From contig JAHDVF020001223.1 of NCBI GenBank assembly GCA_022606425.2, forward strand, positions 186,001 through 250,000: DNA of 64,000 nt, given 5' to 3'. Under the pieces are notes generated by a model. That model made no database searches. It saw only the letters and a program-made list of their open reading frames with translations, and was not told where the DNA came from. The DNA comes from Lepidostoma basale (lineage: Eukaryota; Arthropoda; Insecta; Trichoptera; Lepidostomatidae). This document shows, in pieces, positions 51,201 to 62,754 of the stretch. How positions within the stretch are numbered: the stretch's first letter is position 1; the number at the start of each line of letters is the position of its first letter. The position numbers and the translations under genes are program-made.

Positions 51201-51464
51201 TTGTTCATGATTACATACATACGTGTATAAAATCAAGCATTGTTTGTGGCTGTTTTTTTCCCAAGCCACTCCGTAAAGCTAGGCAAAAATACAATATGGT
51301 CATATCAGTAACAAAGACCAAAAATATGGTATTGTCTTGAGCTCAGGTGGGATGTAGAGTGTCTGTGGGGGGTGTTTCAGTGGAACAGGTGGAAAATTAG
51401 ATATTTGGGTATGGAATTCATAAAAAACGCGCTCAGAGTGTCAAAAACGAAGACGCTATATATG

Positions 51465-52000
<536 letters not shown>

Positions 52001-52059
52001 ATAGCGATTATGTTTATTTTTCAAAATATCTTATCTTGTATTATTGTCTTATTTCTATG

Positions 52060-52180
52060 TTTTATCTTTATGTCTCATATTTATGTCTCATTTCTATATC
52101 TCATCTTTACGTCTCATCTCCATCTTCTTCTTCCTCAGCCTATTTCCGTCCACTCCTGGACAAAGGCATCCATTTTTCGG
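52060..52180. repeat. Short minisatellite and LINE-B end (minus)
   Basis: 52060-52115: about four imperfect TTTATGTCTCAT units. 52116-52180: complement of GAAGAAGAAG and the LINE-B terminus (AFVQEWTEIG). Confidence 0.55.
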
Positions 52181-52685
52181 CGGAGCCTATAACCGCTAGA
52201 AGACGCGTCCCTAGGTGGCAGATAGGGGAAGGAATACAACGCCATTTATTTGTAATGCATGTAAAAAAATATTTTAAAAAATCGTCCGCAAAATTAGATA
52301 AAATAGATATAATTTCTGAACCATTGCTTATTTAAATTTTTTACATTCCATACTTAAGATTTGTCTCCCACACTCTTGCGATATTATTGCGAATGCGCTT
52401 ATAAAAGATTCCCGCAAATAAAGTGTTAACATGTACATAATACACATAAACCTAATTCCTAAAGATAACTATGAAAATAGCAAGATGGTATTAATTCTTA
52501 TTATACCATAAAATTTGGTACTTCTGTTATTAAAAATGCCTATAAAAGATGCAATTTATATCAATAATTTTATCTTTCTTCTGATTCGTACCACCATTGA
52601 CAGATTAGTTATGCAAGCTATAACGTAAAAACACTTAATACTGACTTTTTTTATTGTTTCTTTGAAATTAATTAATCAAAAAATT
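52181..52685. other. No recognised feature
   Basis: AT-rich, no match elsewhere in the window. Confidence 0.25.
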
Positions 52686-52689
52686 ATGT

Positions 52690-52850
52690 GGTCGATGTTA
52701 GAAATCGGAAGAATCGACGCACGTGTATGAATCGCTGTATGAATGTGGAGGAAGCTAGAGAGGTATGTCAGGATAGAGTAGTGTGGCGGTCAATTTTCTC
52801 GGCCTACCCTTGCGGAGAAACGGCGTGATGGTTTATAGTTGTTGCTGTTT
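52690..52850 (+). mobile_element. RTE-like 3' fragment, GTT-type tail
   Basis: VRNRKNRRTCMNRCMNVEEA-like reading, EVCQDRVVWRSIFSAYPCGE, then GGCGTGATGG and GTTGTTGCTG. Confidence 0.7.
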
Positions 52851-53160
52851 AATTTAAAGAAATATTTAAGGCAGAGAATCAGCGTTATTTCTGTTCTACA
52901 TGTCGGTTGAAATACCTGTATTATAAACATGTGTTTACGTAAGTTTCTTGTAAGTTCCTCATATATGATGTAATTAGATGTAATCGTATGAGTTCACAAG
53001 GACGTCATCACTACTGTTGGTGCTGTATCTGAAAAATTGGCATAGATGACCTTCAGAAGAAGACAGATAAATAATCTATTAACACGTTTGATACTTGAAC
53101 CTGGGAAAAAAATCTAGAAAAACATATTGTAGTATTTGTATTCGACTATCGGAATGTTTC
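52851..53160. other. No recognised feature
   Basis: No match or frame of note; eroded fold-back sequence follows at about 53165-53300. Confidence 0.2.
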
Positions 53161-53269
53161 ATCTTCTTAATTAATACAAATGAAAACTATAAGTTTTATT
53201 ATATTTTATTTTGATGACATGTTTTGCCTGTCTAAGGTATTATCAACTAAGGCATTGGCCTTTGATTAA

Positions 53270-53745
53270 TGTCTTTAACAGGCAATTCATGTCATTCACC
53301 AAGTTCACCAAGTGTGTTCCAAGCTCCAAATATTCTGCAGTGGCGTTGTGTACCGCTGTACGGGTGTGAAACTTGGAAATCTACCGCGGACGTTATTGGA
53401 AAACTCCACGTGTTTCTTAATAGGTGCCTTCGCTCAATATTCAAGATATATTGGCTCCAAACAATGTCAAATGCCGTTCTCTGGACCATGGCTAGACGCA
53501 AATGGCAGTGGATCGGTCACACTCTGAGACGGAACCCAGCCTGCATCGATCATGGCGGTCTAGACTGGTCCCCAATGGCGGGAAAGAGGAAGCGAGGCAG
53601 ACCTAGAGCCACCTGGAGAAAAGTCCTGCAGGACGAGGTTAAGGCAGCAGGCCTCACTTGGGATGATGAGAAGGTTCCTTGAGGCCATATGCACCACGGA
53701 GGTGTGACAGGATAAAGCTTGTACCCGCGGGCAATCGGCATTATT
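53270..53745 (+). mobile_element. LINE-F RT C-terminal copy
   Basis: PLYGCETWKSTADVIGKLHV, FLNRCLRSIFKIYWLQTMSN, RRKWQWIGHTLRRNPACIDH, RGRPRATWRKVLQDEVKAAG in one frame (to about 53680). C-terminal part of a non-LTR retrotransposon. Confidence 0.8.
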
Positions 53746-53759
53746 ATTATAATGGAAAA

Positions 53760-54160
53760 TTGGATTACATACTAAAAGTCGCAGCCATTCTCATGAACCT
53801 CAAAAGAAGAGTCTATGAGGCATGCATCCTCCCCGTTATTACGTATGGACTGGAAACTTTGGTATTTACAGCCAATACCATACACAAGCTGAAATGTGTA
53901 CAATGGGCTATGAAAATATTAATGCTTGGCATAATTCTGCGGGACAAAATAATGAACACAGAAATTAGACGCCGAACAAAGCTTGTAGATGTAATGGACC
54001 GTGTTGCCAAAATGAAGTGAAATGGGCAGGAAATGTCGCTAACCTTGGATCAGATAGATGGGCACCCGTAGTCTTGACATGGAAACCATGGGAAATAATA
54101 ACGGGGGAAGAAAATGGATAAGTGTCGCGCGATTTTTTGAAGAGGCAATCATCCAGCTGT
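53760..54160 (+). mobile_element. LINE-B RT C-terminal copy
   Basis: LKRRVYEACILPVITYGLET, IHKLKCVQWAMKILMLGIIL, IMNTEIRRRTKLVDVMDRVA, then frameshift and decay. Confidence 0.7.
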
Positions 54161-54184
54161 GCAGATTTTTAGAGTGAACAAAAT

Positions 54185-54330
54185 GTACAATATGGCCGAG
54201 CCATAGAGGGCTCCCTCCGCTTACCCGAAGCTGTTATAAGCGCAGCGGCGCCTTTCGTCAGCTTCACTCGTGCACTCCCTAGGCCCGTCCCCCGTCCATG
54301 CGGGTCTTACATTAAAAAATAATAATAATA
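54185..54330 (-). mobile_element. LINE-I 3' end, minus strand
   Basis: Complement of GGGCCTAGGGAGTGCACGAG...AGCTTCGGGTAAGCGG, with an AATAATAATAAT run beyond. Confidence 0.5.
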
Positions 54331-54690
54331 ATAATATATGTATATTTGCAACCATGGGGGACCCAGACCACATTTAAGCTATGCTACTCTCCTTTGATGT
54401 CCCGCCGTACACACATAGCAATACAACAGCAAAAGAAAATACACAATTGATACACAAATAACATGTGCTAGAGAAACAATGTACAGGATAGTACAGGCGA
54501 AGTTGACTGCCTTAAACTCCAATCAGATCTCGACACTCAATACCCATATGTCTCGCACAAGACACACCGCAAGCCAAGTTTTCCATCTTCCTGTTTATCG
54601 CACTAACTACGCTCAGAGCGCGGTAATGTATCGGATTTGGGACAACAAAACTTTCAGCGTGGATAGGACCACAATATTACATGTGGAGGA
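54331..54690. other. No recognised feature
   Basis: No match elsewhere in the window. Confidence 0.2.
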
Positions 54691-54895
54691 CCTTCGTGGC
54701 CGAGTGGTATATGCTTTGATTGCCACATCGAAGGTCCCGGGTTCGATTCCCGGCGATGGCAGTGTGATTGTCACACTGTCGTTGGTCTGGTGTATGATTC
54801 ACGTGACAATAAAATGGTGAAAGATTAGGTGTCAAACACATGTCACGAGAATCAATACGTGCTGTAATGGTGCAAAGAGCAATTCAACAAAATAA
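54691..54895 (+). mobile_element. tRNA-derived SINE1
   Basis: A box TGGCCGAGTGG at 54697-54707, B box GGTTCGATTCC at 54740-54750, then the shared body (CAATAAAATGGTGAAAGATT, CACATGTCACGAGAATCAAT) and an AATAATAAAG end. Confidence 0.85.
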
Positions 54896-54904
54896 TAAAG
54901 TTAA

Positions 54905-55378
54905 CTAAATAAAACGATATTTTTTTAAAAACTTTAACTTTTGTCTTAATTTCGAGAGCGACTTGTTTTGCTAGGCTCGTGAAAGTGGAATTTGTTTGAA
55001 AAAAACATAGTTTTATTTAATTATTATTTAAAATGATCTTCCATCAAGAGATTTCTGTAAAATCTTTTGATTATCTTAAATAAGTATACTATGTAAAAAA
55101 ATAATAATCATATCCGCTTTAGAAAAACAAAAGGCTAAACACTAAAGGCGTTAACACTGTGGAATTCCATAATAACAATTTTTTTTTTAAATTAAAACAT
55201 TGTTTTAGTTTATTTTTCTCGACATGTTTCGAAGGTTTTACACGCTCATCATCGGGAGAACGATATAACATGTTTCTATCGTTCTCCCGATGATGAAGGT
55301 GTAAGACTTCGAAACATGTCGAGAAAAATAAACTCAAAAGTGGAAAAAACAGTGTTTTGATTCATAAAAAAATCGCGA
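54905..55378. repeat. Two fold-back elements
   Basis: 54905-55075 is an eroded CGAAACCGGTC-type unit. 55135-55378 has arms around TTTTTCTCGACATGTTTCGAAG and the complement; its right arm holds a hammerhead-like motif. A half copy of the second is at 59165-59335. Confidence 0.65.
55282..55325 (+). ncRNA. Hammerhead-like ribozyme motif (core variant)
   Basis: TTCTC (55282-55286), CCGATGA (55287-55293), extra T (55294), GAAG...CTTC hairpin (55295-55310), GAAA (55311-55314), CATGTC (55315-55320), GAGAA (55321-55325). TTCTC pairs with GAGAA as helix I. The core U4 position is C, which would be expected to impair a true hammerhead. Confidence 0.4.
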
Positions 55379-55442
55379 TAATGATTTAATATGGAGTTTT
55401 GTACCGCTGTTTAAGAAACTATAAATAATCTATGCAATGTTG

Positions 55443-56330
55443 AGCAGATGAGTGATCTGTCTGTAAACTGTCTGCTTTACGCGGACGATGCCGTTCTCGT
55501 TGCGGATAGTGCGGACGAATTACAAGTCTTGGTGTCGAGAATGAATGAGGTATGCAAGTCAAATGATTTAATGATGAATGTCGGAAAGTCAAAGGTGATG
55601 GTTTTCGAAAGGGAAGAGCAAATGACAGTTTGTAATATAAGTGTGAACGAAGAGAACTTGGAACAGGTGAGGGAATTTGTGTATTTAGGTAGCATGTTCA
55701 CAGCAGATGCCCGAACGGATAGTGACGTCGAAAGAAGGGTTGGTGCGGGTAACAAAGTGAATGGAGCTTTAAAAATAGTTATTGGAAACAAGAATTTATC
55801 AATGAAAGCGAAAACGGCCGTTCACAATGGAGTTCTGTCCCAACCTTAATGTATGGAAGCGAAGCATGGAACTGGCAAAAGAAGGATGAGAGTAGAATAA
55901 ATGCGGTAGAGATGAGGTCCCTAAGACGTATGTGTGGTAGAACGATATACGACAGAATCTCAAATGCTGATATAAGAAAGGAATGTAGAGCGGAAGAAGG
56001 TAATATGAACAAAATTATGAAAGGATCGCTGCGTTGGTTCGGACATATGGAACGCATGGATGGAGAAAGAATGGTTAAGAAAGTATACGTTAATGATGTA
56101 AATGGGGTACGAAGTCGAGGCAGACCGAGGAAAACATGGCATGACCAAATTAATCAAATTTAAAGGTTGGTCATGTTAGAAGTCGGAGGAATCGACGTGC
56201 GTGTATGACTCGTTGTATGAATGTGGAGGAAGCTAGAGAGGTTTGCCAGGATAGAGTAGTGTGGCGGTCCATTCTCTCTGCCTACCCCTGCGGGGAAACG
56301 GCGTGATGGTTTGTTGTTGTTGTTGTTTAT
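55443..56330 (+). mobile_element. RTE-like LINE, longest copy, GTT-tailed
   Basis: First frame (55448-55849): LLYADDAVLVADSADELQVL (RT YADD catalytic box), VGKSKVMVFEREEQMTVCNI, VREFVYLGSMFTADA, ERRVGAGNKVNGALK. A frameshift at about 55843 leads to the second frame from MYGSEAWNWQKKDESRINAV through FGHMERMDGERMVKKVYVND and GRPRKTWHDQINQI; another frameshift near 56160 precedes the Cys-rich end. Tail GTTTG(TTG)n. This copy defines the family: RT fingers/palm are missing upstream, so it is 5' truncated. Confidence 0.88.
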
Positions 56331-56690
56331 GTTGAGCAAAAGTATCATTCTCTATTCAAATTAAACACGTATTTTTTTGTTTTGTTAAGAATTGCAGAAG
56401 TACAATACAAAATTGCAACACAGTTGTCTGTGTTGTTATGAGTTTGAAAATTGCGAGATGTTCATCGATGTTTTTTGTCGTTGTAAACAAGACAAGACGG
56501 TTTTGTGTGAACATCGAACACTATGCACAAAGCGTGCTAAACATGTTTTGCTAATTGCTGATATATTGTTATAGCATCTTACTATAGTACAATGCCTTCA
56601 ATATGTTTTGAGATACAGGGTATATTAAAAGTTCATTGAACACAATTCAATTCAAATAATATATTTTCCCAAATGGACAAAACAAACATT
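56331..56690. other. No recognised feature
   Basis: No match or gene; an eroded fold-back (GATAATGCC family) follows at about 56695-56820. Confidence 0.2.
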
Positions 56691-56889
56691 TGTACATAAT
56701 TAATACGAATGAAACCGTCTGTTTACTAGAAGTTTTATTATATTTTATTGGAATGACATGTTTCACCTTTCACATGTGACATTTGATAATGCCTTAGAAA
56801 GGCGATGGGAATGCATGAATCGACCTAGGAACAAGAACAAGAACAACACCTTTTCATGAAGACGTTTGCTTTATAGATGTTTTATAATT

Positions 56890-57360
56890 TTGAGTATATG
56901 AATGCGTGTAAAAGTGTTAAAAACATAATAATGAAAGAATCATTAAGATGGTTTGGACACATGGAAAGAATGAATGAAGAAAAAAAGTATATAGTAGGAG
57001 AATCTTCGGGCGTGAATGATAGGAGAAATATATTTAATTGTATCTCAATAGAGACGAAGAAGCAAACTGGAAACTGAATATGGATGATCAAGGTGTTTAC
57101 AGGACTTATGACCTGTCATTGGTTGGGTTAAGCGCACGCTTTATGTAATTACAACATTCCCCATTCCACCATTGTTATTATGATCATGCATGATAATATT
57201 TGGAAGTTGTATACGAGTTGTATATCGTATATACTCCAAATCCATGCCTATCTTCACGTGTCAGTTTTTAATTGGCCCTCTATGTAGATTTGATTATACT
57301 AATCAATCTTTTATGATTAACCTATATAATCCACCCACTAACGCCATCTATGTTTTTAAG
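56890..57360 (+). repeat. RTE-like scrap joined to an A-B repeat copy
   Basis: 56890-56998 encodes KESLRWFGHMERMNEEK of the RTE-like family. 57030-57360 is module A (TATCTCAATAGAGACGAAG...CATTCCCCATTCCACC) followed by module B (GATCATGCATGATAATATTT, CACTAACGCCATCTATG), in the same order as inside the hAT at 12457-13109. Confidence 0.65.
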
Positions 57361-57459
57361 GATCTTGGGAAAATCCTTGTTCTTGTTTTTCTTGACCGAG
57401 GTTTCGGAGATTGTTACCGTCTCCATTTTCGTCCTTTTTTGTCCTCGTTTCGATCCTCA

Positions 57460-57895
57460 ACACCACAGACAGACCATATCGTTTAATTTCTGATCCGATC
57501 TCTGAGGGTTTTTGCCTGCGATGGAGCGTAGGGTTCTCATTTCTGCTTCTCTAAGAAGGTTCTTAGTCCTATTAATATCGGTTCTGACTTCTATTATACT
57601 CGTATACGTCATGATGGGGCGGATGTATGCCTTGTATATCTTGACTTTACTTTCGGTTAGCATGTATTTGTTCCTCCATATGGTGTCACGCAAGCAGCCA
57701 GCCACGGCTGTCCCTTTGTTGGTTTGTGCTCGCACTTCATCATATAGGTCACTGTAGCTACAGATTTCTACACCTAGGTAAGTGAATCGCATGACTTGCT
57801 CAACACGTTTGTTATCGATGATCTGTTTACATCTGAGCGGCTCTTTTGATATCGTTAGGCACTTCGTTTTACTAGAAGAAATCGTTATGTTATGT
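57460..57895 (-). mobile_element. LINE-C RT C-terminal copy, minus strand
   Basis: Minus-strand frame: MRFTYLGVEICSYSDLYDEV, YMLTESKVKIYKAYIRPIMT, NRTKNLLREAEMRTLRSI. Upstream (57790-57895) it continues into RT sequence. Sister of 28530-28922. Confidence 0.8.
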
Positions 57896-58440
57896 TTTAT
57901 ATTGCTATCAACCGTTAAAATTTGACGATGAATAAATAAACATATTCTTTTGTTTTTGAAAATTTGGTTTGGTTCATGTGGTGCTCCTGTTAATTTGGAG
58001 ATATTTCGCGTATAAGTGAATTGTTTTGGTCAATTTAACTGTTGCCGCACTTAATAATAGTTAATTGTGACACGTAATACGTTTGTACTGTTTTGCTGTT
58101 AAAATTATATTAGTTTTATCGTTTTTATAAAGAATTTTGACAGGTGTCAAAATAAATTTTTCATTTGTTCCAATGACAATTTGAATAATTCCTTCAATAT
58201 TATTTCAAAGTTCTTGCTGGTTAAGTGCCTAATTACGGCTAATTAAAAAAAACGGTGGATACGTTGAACATAAATTAAATAAACACAAAAGTCCGGATCG
58301 TCCATGTCAACATGTGCAACATCGAAAAAAACATTATGTGTTATTACATTATGTGCTAAATTAAAAAAACGACGGATTCGTGGAACATGAATTAAAAAGA
58401 CAATATGTGCACCATCTAAAAAGAACATTTGGTGTTAAAT
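57896..58440. other. Unassigned sequence ending in a tandem duplication
   Basis: 58245-58440 holds two diverged copies of a unit with GGATACGTTGAACATAAATT / GGATTCGTGGAACATGAATT and ATGTGCAACATC / ATGTGCACCATC. The rest has no match. Confidence 0.45.
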
Positions 58441-58678
58441 TATTTTTATTTTGTTATTTTATTTTATATCATTGTATTTTATATTATTTATTTTAGATTT
58501 ATTTTGTGGGTGTTGCACGATCAGAGTGTGCGCGGGAGATGCCTATTGGTGGCGATGAGGTTCGCAACCCATCACACCGCGTCTCCCGCGGAGCGAAAAG
58601 AGAAGGATGGAGTGCCGCATCAGTAAAAGTGTGACAGTCCATTCTTTCTGCCTACCCTTTCAGGGAGATGGCGTGATG

Positions 58679-58722
<44 letters not shown>
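58441..58722 (+). mobile_element. Composite RTE-tailed hairpin element, long TTAG tail
   Basis: Same organisation as 28975-29262: 5' module (GATTTATTTTGTGG, GTGCGCGGGAGATGCCTAT), CCCATCACACCGCGTCTCCC, then the RTE-like terminus (GGGAGATGGCGTGATGG) and about eleven TTAG repeats (58678-58722). The internal and terminal segments are complementary. Confidence 0.65.
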
Positions 58723-58723
<1 letters not shown>

Positions 58724-58744
58724 ACTCGCATAAAAAATTATGGA

Positions 58745-59335
58745 ACCCCCTGTATTAGCAGATGAGGTATTTATTGCCATAGCATCACCTTACCATACAT
58801 ACCATCCATCACCTTATCTAATTACAGGTGTATTAAATTATCGAAGCATTTCCTTATAATTATTGCCGCGATCTGTCGATGCTTACTTCTGGAATAGTCC
58901 TTACTGATTAATACTTATTTATTACATAGTATTCGATTATTATTTATTGTGCCTTTTCAGTCAGGAACTGCGAGTTGTTTATTTTCAAACAGAAACTACA
59001 CAAATTAGATTAACGCAATTAATCTTTAGTCATTCAAGATATTTATTTATTAACGATAATCTGTAGTTTACATACAAGGGTATCGTATAGCGATTAATCG
59101 AGGCTCACAGTGATTTACATGGCAAACCAACAAAAGGCGGCATCTAAATCGAGTTGTCTAAGGGTACGACAACATCGGGAGAACGGTATAAACCAGTTTC
59201 AGTTTATATCGTTCTCCCGATGATGAAGGTGTAAGCCTTCGAAACATTTCGAGAAAAATAAACTCAAAAGTGGAAAAAGCAGTGTTATAATTCATAAAAA
59301 TTCGTCATTATGGAATTCCAGAGTGTAAACGCCTT
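58745..59335. other. Unassigned sequence, then half a fold-back element
   Basis: 59165-59335 matches the right half of 55135-55378 (CGTTCTCCCGATGATGAAGG, CTTCGAAACATTTCGAGAAA) with the CATG step mutated. Before it nothing is recognised; ATGGCAAACCAACAAAAGGC at about 59118 opens 15 codons to a GTACG, too weak to call an exon. Confidence 0.4.
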
Positions 59336-59404
59336 AAGTTTATCTAAAATTGACTCTAATTTGATGAATTGTACGGGTTCGTTGTAGATAGTATTATTAT
59401 AATT

Positions 59405-59610
59405 ATTTTGTTGAATCGTTCATTACAGCGCGAGCCAAATCGATGAAAAGGGTATAGCTATCATATTGATTCTCGTGACATGTGATGGGTAGCTAAATGT
59501 ATCGTCATTTTATTGTCATGTATATTCTTCACAAGATCAAAGACAGTGTGATAGTCACACTGCCATCGCCGGGAATCGATCCCGGTTTTATGTTTTTAAT
59601 GGGTCTTGCC
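59405..59610 (-). mobile_element. tRNA-derived SINE1, minus strand
   Basis: Complement carries a degenerate A box (TGGCAAAGTGG, about 59597), B box GGATCGATTCC (59571-59581), and the body to ACATGTCACGAGAATCAATA. Confidence 0.7.
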
Positions 59611-60105
59611 ACTTTGCCACCAATTTTATGATTTATCCTTCGGGTGAGGATTTTAGGGATGGAATAACTTCCAACACGATTGAATTTTTATGTATAGAAC
59701 TTTATTTTAAGACGATAAACAATAAGAAATTACATAGGTAAAGAAGAGTTGTAATCGTATCTGGACGTGTTACTTTTAAGGAAATGCAATTGTATCTGGA
59801 CGTGTTACTTTTAAGGAAATGCAATTGTATGTGCTTTAATCCTAGATGCGGTTCAGCTTAAATAGTGTGCATCTCTTTGTTCGATGACACATGTAGGTAC
59901 CTGTAGGAACAAATCAATAACCTCGCGTTCGAGCCCTTATATTAATAATATAAACAAACTAGTCGGACGAAGACGTGGGAACAGATCAATTAATACATCT
60001 CTGAATCCCCAAATGTTTACTTAGGTAATATAAACAAATATTGATTGAAAATATAGAGACGTAGGAAAGCGATTTGTGGTAACGGGTGGTTAGGTACATA
60101 ACACC
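59611..60105 (-). mobile_element. Probable solo LTR of a gypsy-type element
   Basis: On the minus strand it begins TGTTATGTACC at 60105, the same 11 bases that start the LTR at 5398. It contains TTTAAGC (about 59860) and AATAAAG (about 59704) in LTR-like positions and is preceded by a SINE head scrap. A 35-bp unit is tandemly duplicated inside it (59757-59791 and 59792-59826). The right-hand boundary and target duplication are uncertain. Confidence 0.45.
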
Positions 60106-60160
60106 GGGGCCTTCTGTGTGGCAGTCAAAGCACTTACCACTCAGCCACGAAGGTTGTCAA
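60106..60160 (-). mobile_element. tRNA-derived SINE head, minus strand
   Basis: Complement ACCTTCGTGGCTGAGTGGTA (A box at about 60147) followed by AGTGCTTTGACTGCCACACA and a truncated B-box region ending at the LTR border. Confidence 0.6.
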
Positions 60161-61085
60161 ATTGTAGACCTTTTCGTTTTATACCATATACCATTTTTGA
60201 ATAATGATTTGATTAAAATGTAAAGTAGCCTTAATTTGGGATATTTGTGTCAAATAATGTTGTAATAATGCGTACTTTATATACTTAAGCTTATGGATTT
60301 ATTAAGACATACCATTGTTGCCTTTAAGTATATCATTATGAAATAAGCACTTCTGTATTTATTTGAATAACCCACTTAACTCCGATGTCACGTTTATGAA
60401 ATGAGCTTTTGATCTTTGCATTGCATAAAGAAAGCTTTTGTTGAATTTCGTTTGGTACAGCGACCAAAATTCGACGATATGGGCGACACTATGGGCCACA
60501 TAGTAAAACATTAACTACCAAATATTTTTTGAACAATGAGGTAAGTGAATATTAAATATTGATGAAAACATTCGTTTTCAAGAAGTTTTATTACATTATG
60601 TGGCCACTATCAAATATCATAGAAAAGGCCAATCATGTTACTGCTATAAAGAATAATAAAACTTCCAGAAAACATCTGAATTATATCAATTTTAAATTAA
60701 TAATTTTTTTTCGATCACCTTCATAATTGTAATAATAAAGATAGTTGTTATTTTTTCGACAAATTTAGCACAGAATTTGTTTCGGATGGTTCTCATCCTT
60801 CATCGGTGTAAAAATCTTAACCATGACATAATGTCAAATAACATATAACACTCAAATTTTATTTCCACCAAACCTAAGATTACCTGATTGGTTTAATTAA
60901 AACGAATGAAAACATCTATTTTAAATATCTGTTTTATGGAAAGACATGTTTCGCATTTATTTCGGTATTACCAAATGTTTGATAATGTCTTATAAGGCGA
61001 AACATTCTCATTAAATATAATAATACTTCTATAAAATATATTTTCAATCTAGAGATAAACATCATTGTTTAAGAAATAAAATAAA
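60161..61085. repeat. Eroded fold-back sequences in unassigned DNA
   Basis: 60161-60530 has no recognised feature. 60550-60690 and 60890-61085 carry remnants of the GGGCGAAACATGTC family. 60735-60850 complement reads CCGATGA-A-GGATG AGAAC CATCC-GAAA-CAAATTC, a 5-bp stem version of the scaffold. Confidence 0.4.
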
Positions 61086-61361
61086 AACAATTGTTTTCAT
61101 TCGATTTTCAAATACGTAATTTCTTTATACGACTTTTTAATGCTCTCAATAAAAGCAAGATTCTCGAATAAAGACATAAAAATTCAAGAAATGGTAAATT
61201 CGGATTGAATTCGTTAATTCACATTTGAATATAAATGGTCCAAAGTGATGCTAGTGTGTGAAATCTTCAAGTTAAAGCCATCTAAACACGTATGTTATGC
61301 AAAGGGCATATGAAAACAAGATTGACATAACAATAGACAATAAAGATTATCTGATACTTAC

Positions 61362-61431
61362 GACATATTGGATTACCACTGTTCACGTTTGGTTGCTCGG
61401 AGATTCCAACGAGTTGTCTTGCCACTTGCTT
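61362..61431 (-). CDS. Probable internal exon of an unidentified host gene
   Basis: On the minus strand a pyrimidine-rich acceptor, CTTTTTTTAACAG, precedes 61431 and a consensus donor, GTAAGTATC, follows 61362. The 70-nt exon is open in one frame only: KQVARQLVGISEQPNVNSGN then PIC plus one base (exit phase 1); the other two frames contain stops. It is unique in the window and closer to normal codon use than its AT-rich surroundings. I do not recognise the protein. Downstream candidates in matching phase are at 25220-25368 and 14968-15101; the upstream side is invaded by a LINE at about 61470. Confidence 0.6.
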
Positions 61432-61469
61432 CTGTTAAAAAAAGACGAAACATTACATTGGAATAAAAA

Positions 61470-61940
61470 ATAAAAACAGATTTATCACATAAACTTGAAA
61501 CTTCGCCAGAGAATGATCAAATGCTATGTGTGTTCTGTTTTATTGTATGGATATGTAACGTGGCCCTTGAATGTCAACTTTATGAACAGACTGGAAGCAT
61601 TTGAAATGTGGCTCCATCGCCGAATGCTCAGAATTCCCTGGACAGACATGGTTATAAATACCGAAGTCCTAAGGCGAGTTAGAGTTGACAGGGAACTGTT
61701 ATCAACTATCAAGGTTCGGAAGATTTCACATATGAGTCATTTACTCCGTAGGGAAAAGTACCACCTTCTTCAACTGATATTGGAGGGGAAAATTGAGGGA
61801 CGCCGAGGGCCCGGTAGGAGACAAATGTCCTAGCTGCGAAACGTGAGGAGCTGTTCCGAGCGGCGCAGGACAGGGACAGGTTTGCCGAGGTGATCGCCAA
61901 CCTTAGAGGGACCCAACGGGGCACTTAAGAAGAAGAAGAA
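61470..61940 (+). mobile_element. LINE-A RT C-terminal copy with long frame
   Basis: LKLRQRMIKCYVCSVLLYG, NFMNRLEAFEMWLHRRMLRI, DMVINTEVLRRVRVDRELLS, ISHMSHLLRREKYHLLQLIL, GRRGPGRRQMS, then a stop; tail GAAGAAGAAG. 5' truncated. Confidence 0.8.
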
Positions 61941-62212
61941 CAGATTTATAAAATACACTATACTTCCACTAATCTAGCAAGTTTGGGACTTCGACGATGT
62001 CGGATAATCGAAAGTGTCAGATTACTGAGCCCCGTCTAAAACAGGTGGGAACATAGTGCGAGAGATAGACAAAACCATTAGGGCAGTTGACTAATGATTA
62101 TATTTTATAATCGCTGTCTTCATTAAAATGGATAAAAAACGCGCTCGACATTTCTTGCCGAAAACGAAAAAAAAGTATTACCTACATAAGAGAATTTTAA
62201 GATTGTATTTAC

Positions 62213-62735
62213 AACTAACTAACCATCACGCCGTCTCCCCGAAAGGGGTAGACCGAAAGAATGGACCGCCACACTGTTCTGTCTTGACATACATCTCTCG
62301 TTCCTCTACATTCATACATCGTGTTACACACGCACGTCGATTTCTTGGACTCCTTACGTGACCGACATTTAATATTTGATTGATTTGATCGTGCCAAGTT
62401 TTCCTCGGCCTTCCTCTATTTCTAGCTCCGTTCACGTCTTTTACATACACCTTCTCCACCATTCTGTCTTCAATAATTTTTTCCATGTGTCCAAACCATC
62501 TAAACGATCCTTTCATTATTTTATTCGTAATATTTTCATTCGCAACGCAATTACATCTTTTATTTACATTTGACACTCTATCATATACAGTTTTACCACA
62601 CATTCGTTTTAGAGATCTCATTTCTACTGCATTTATTCTACTTTCATCCTTCTCTTGCCAGTTACATGCTTCACTTCCATACATAAGGATCGGCACAAGA
62701 ACACCATTCTGTACTGTAATCTTGGCTTTTTTGTA
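62213..62735 (-). mobile_element. RTE-like LINE 3' copy, nearly intact frame, minus strand
   Basis: Minus-strand frame 62226-62696: MYGSEACNWQEKDESRINAV, MRSLKRMCGKTVYDRVSN, MKGSFRWFGHMEKIIEDRMV, GRPRKTWHDQINQILNVGHV, RRACVTRCMNVEEREM..., ending GETA-like, with a CTAA tail complement at 62213. Confidence 0.85.
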
Positions 62736-62754
62736 TTTATTTATTTATTAATGG

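Noticed and set aside
58678..58722. (TTAG)n resembling an insect telomere repeat
   Set aside because: The unit is the 4-mer TTAG, not TTAGG, and it always follows the terminus of the RTE-like family, so it is a retrotransposon tail.
59118..59165. Start exon beginning ATGGCAAACC on the plus strand
   Set aside because: Fifteen codons to a poor donor (GTACG), directly beside a fold-back repeat; not distinguishable from chance.
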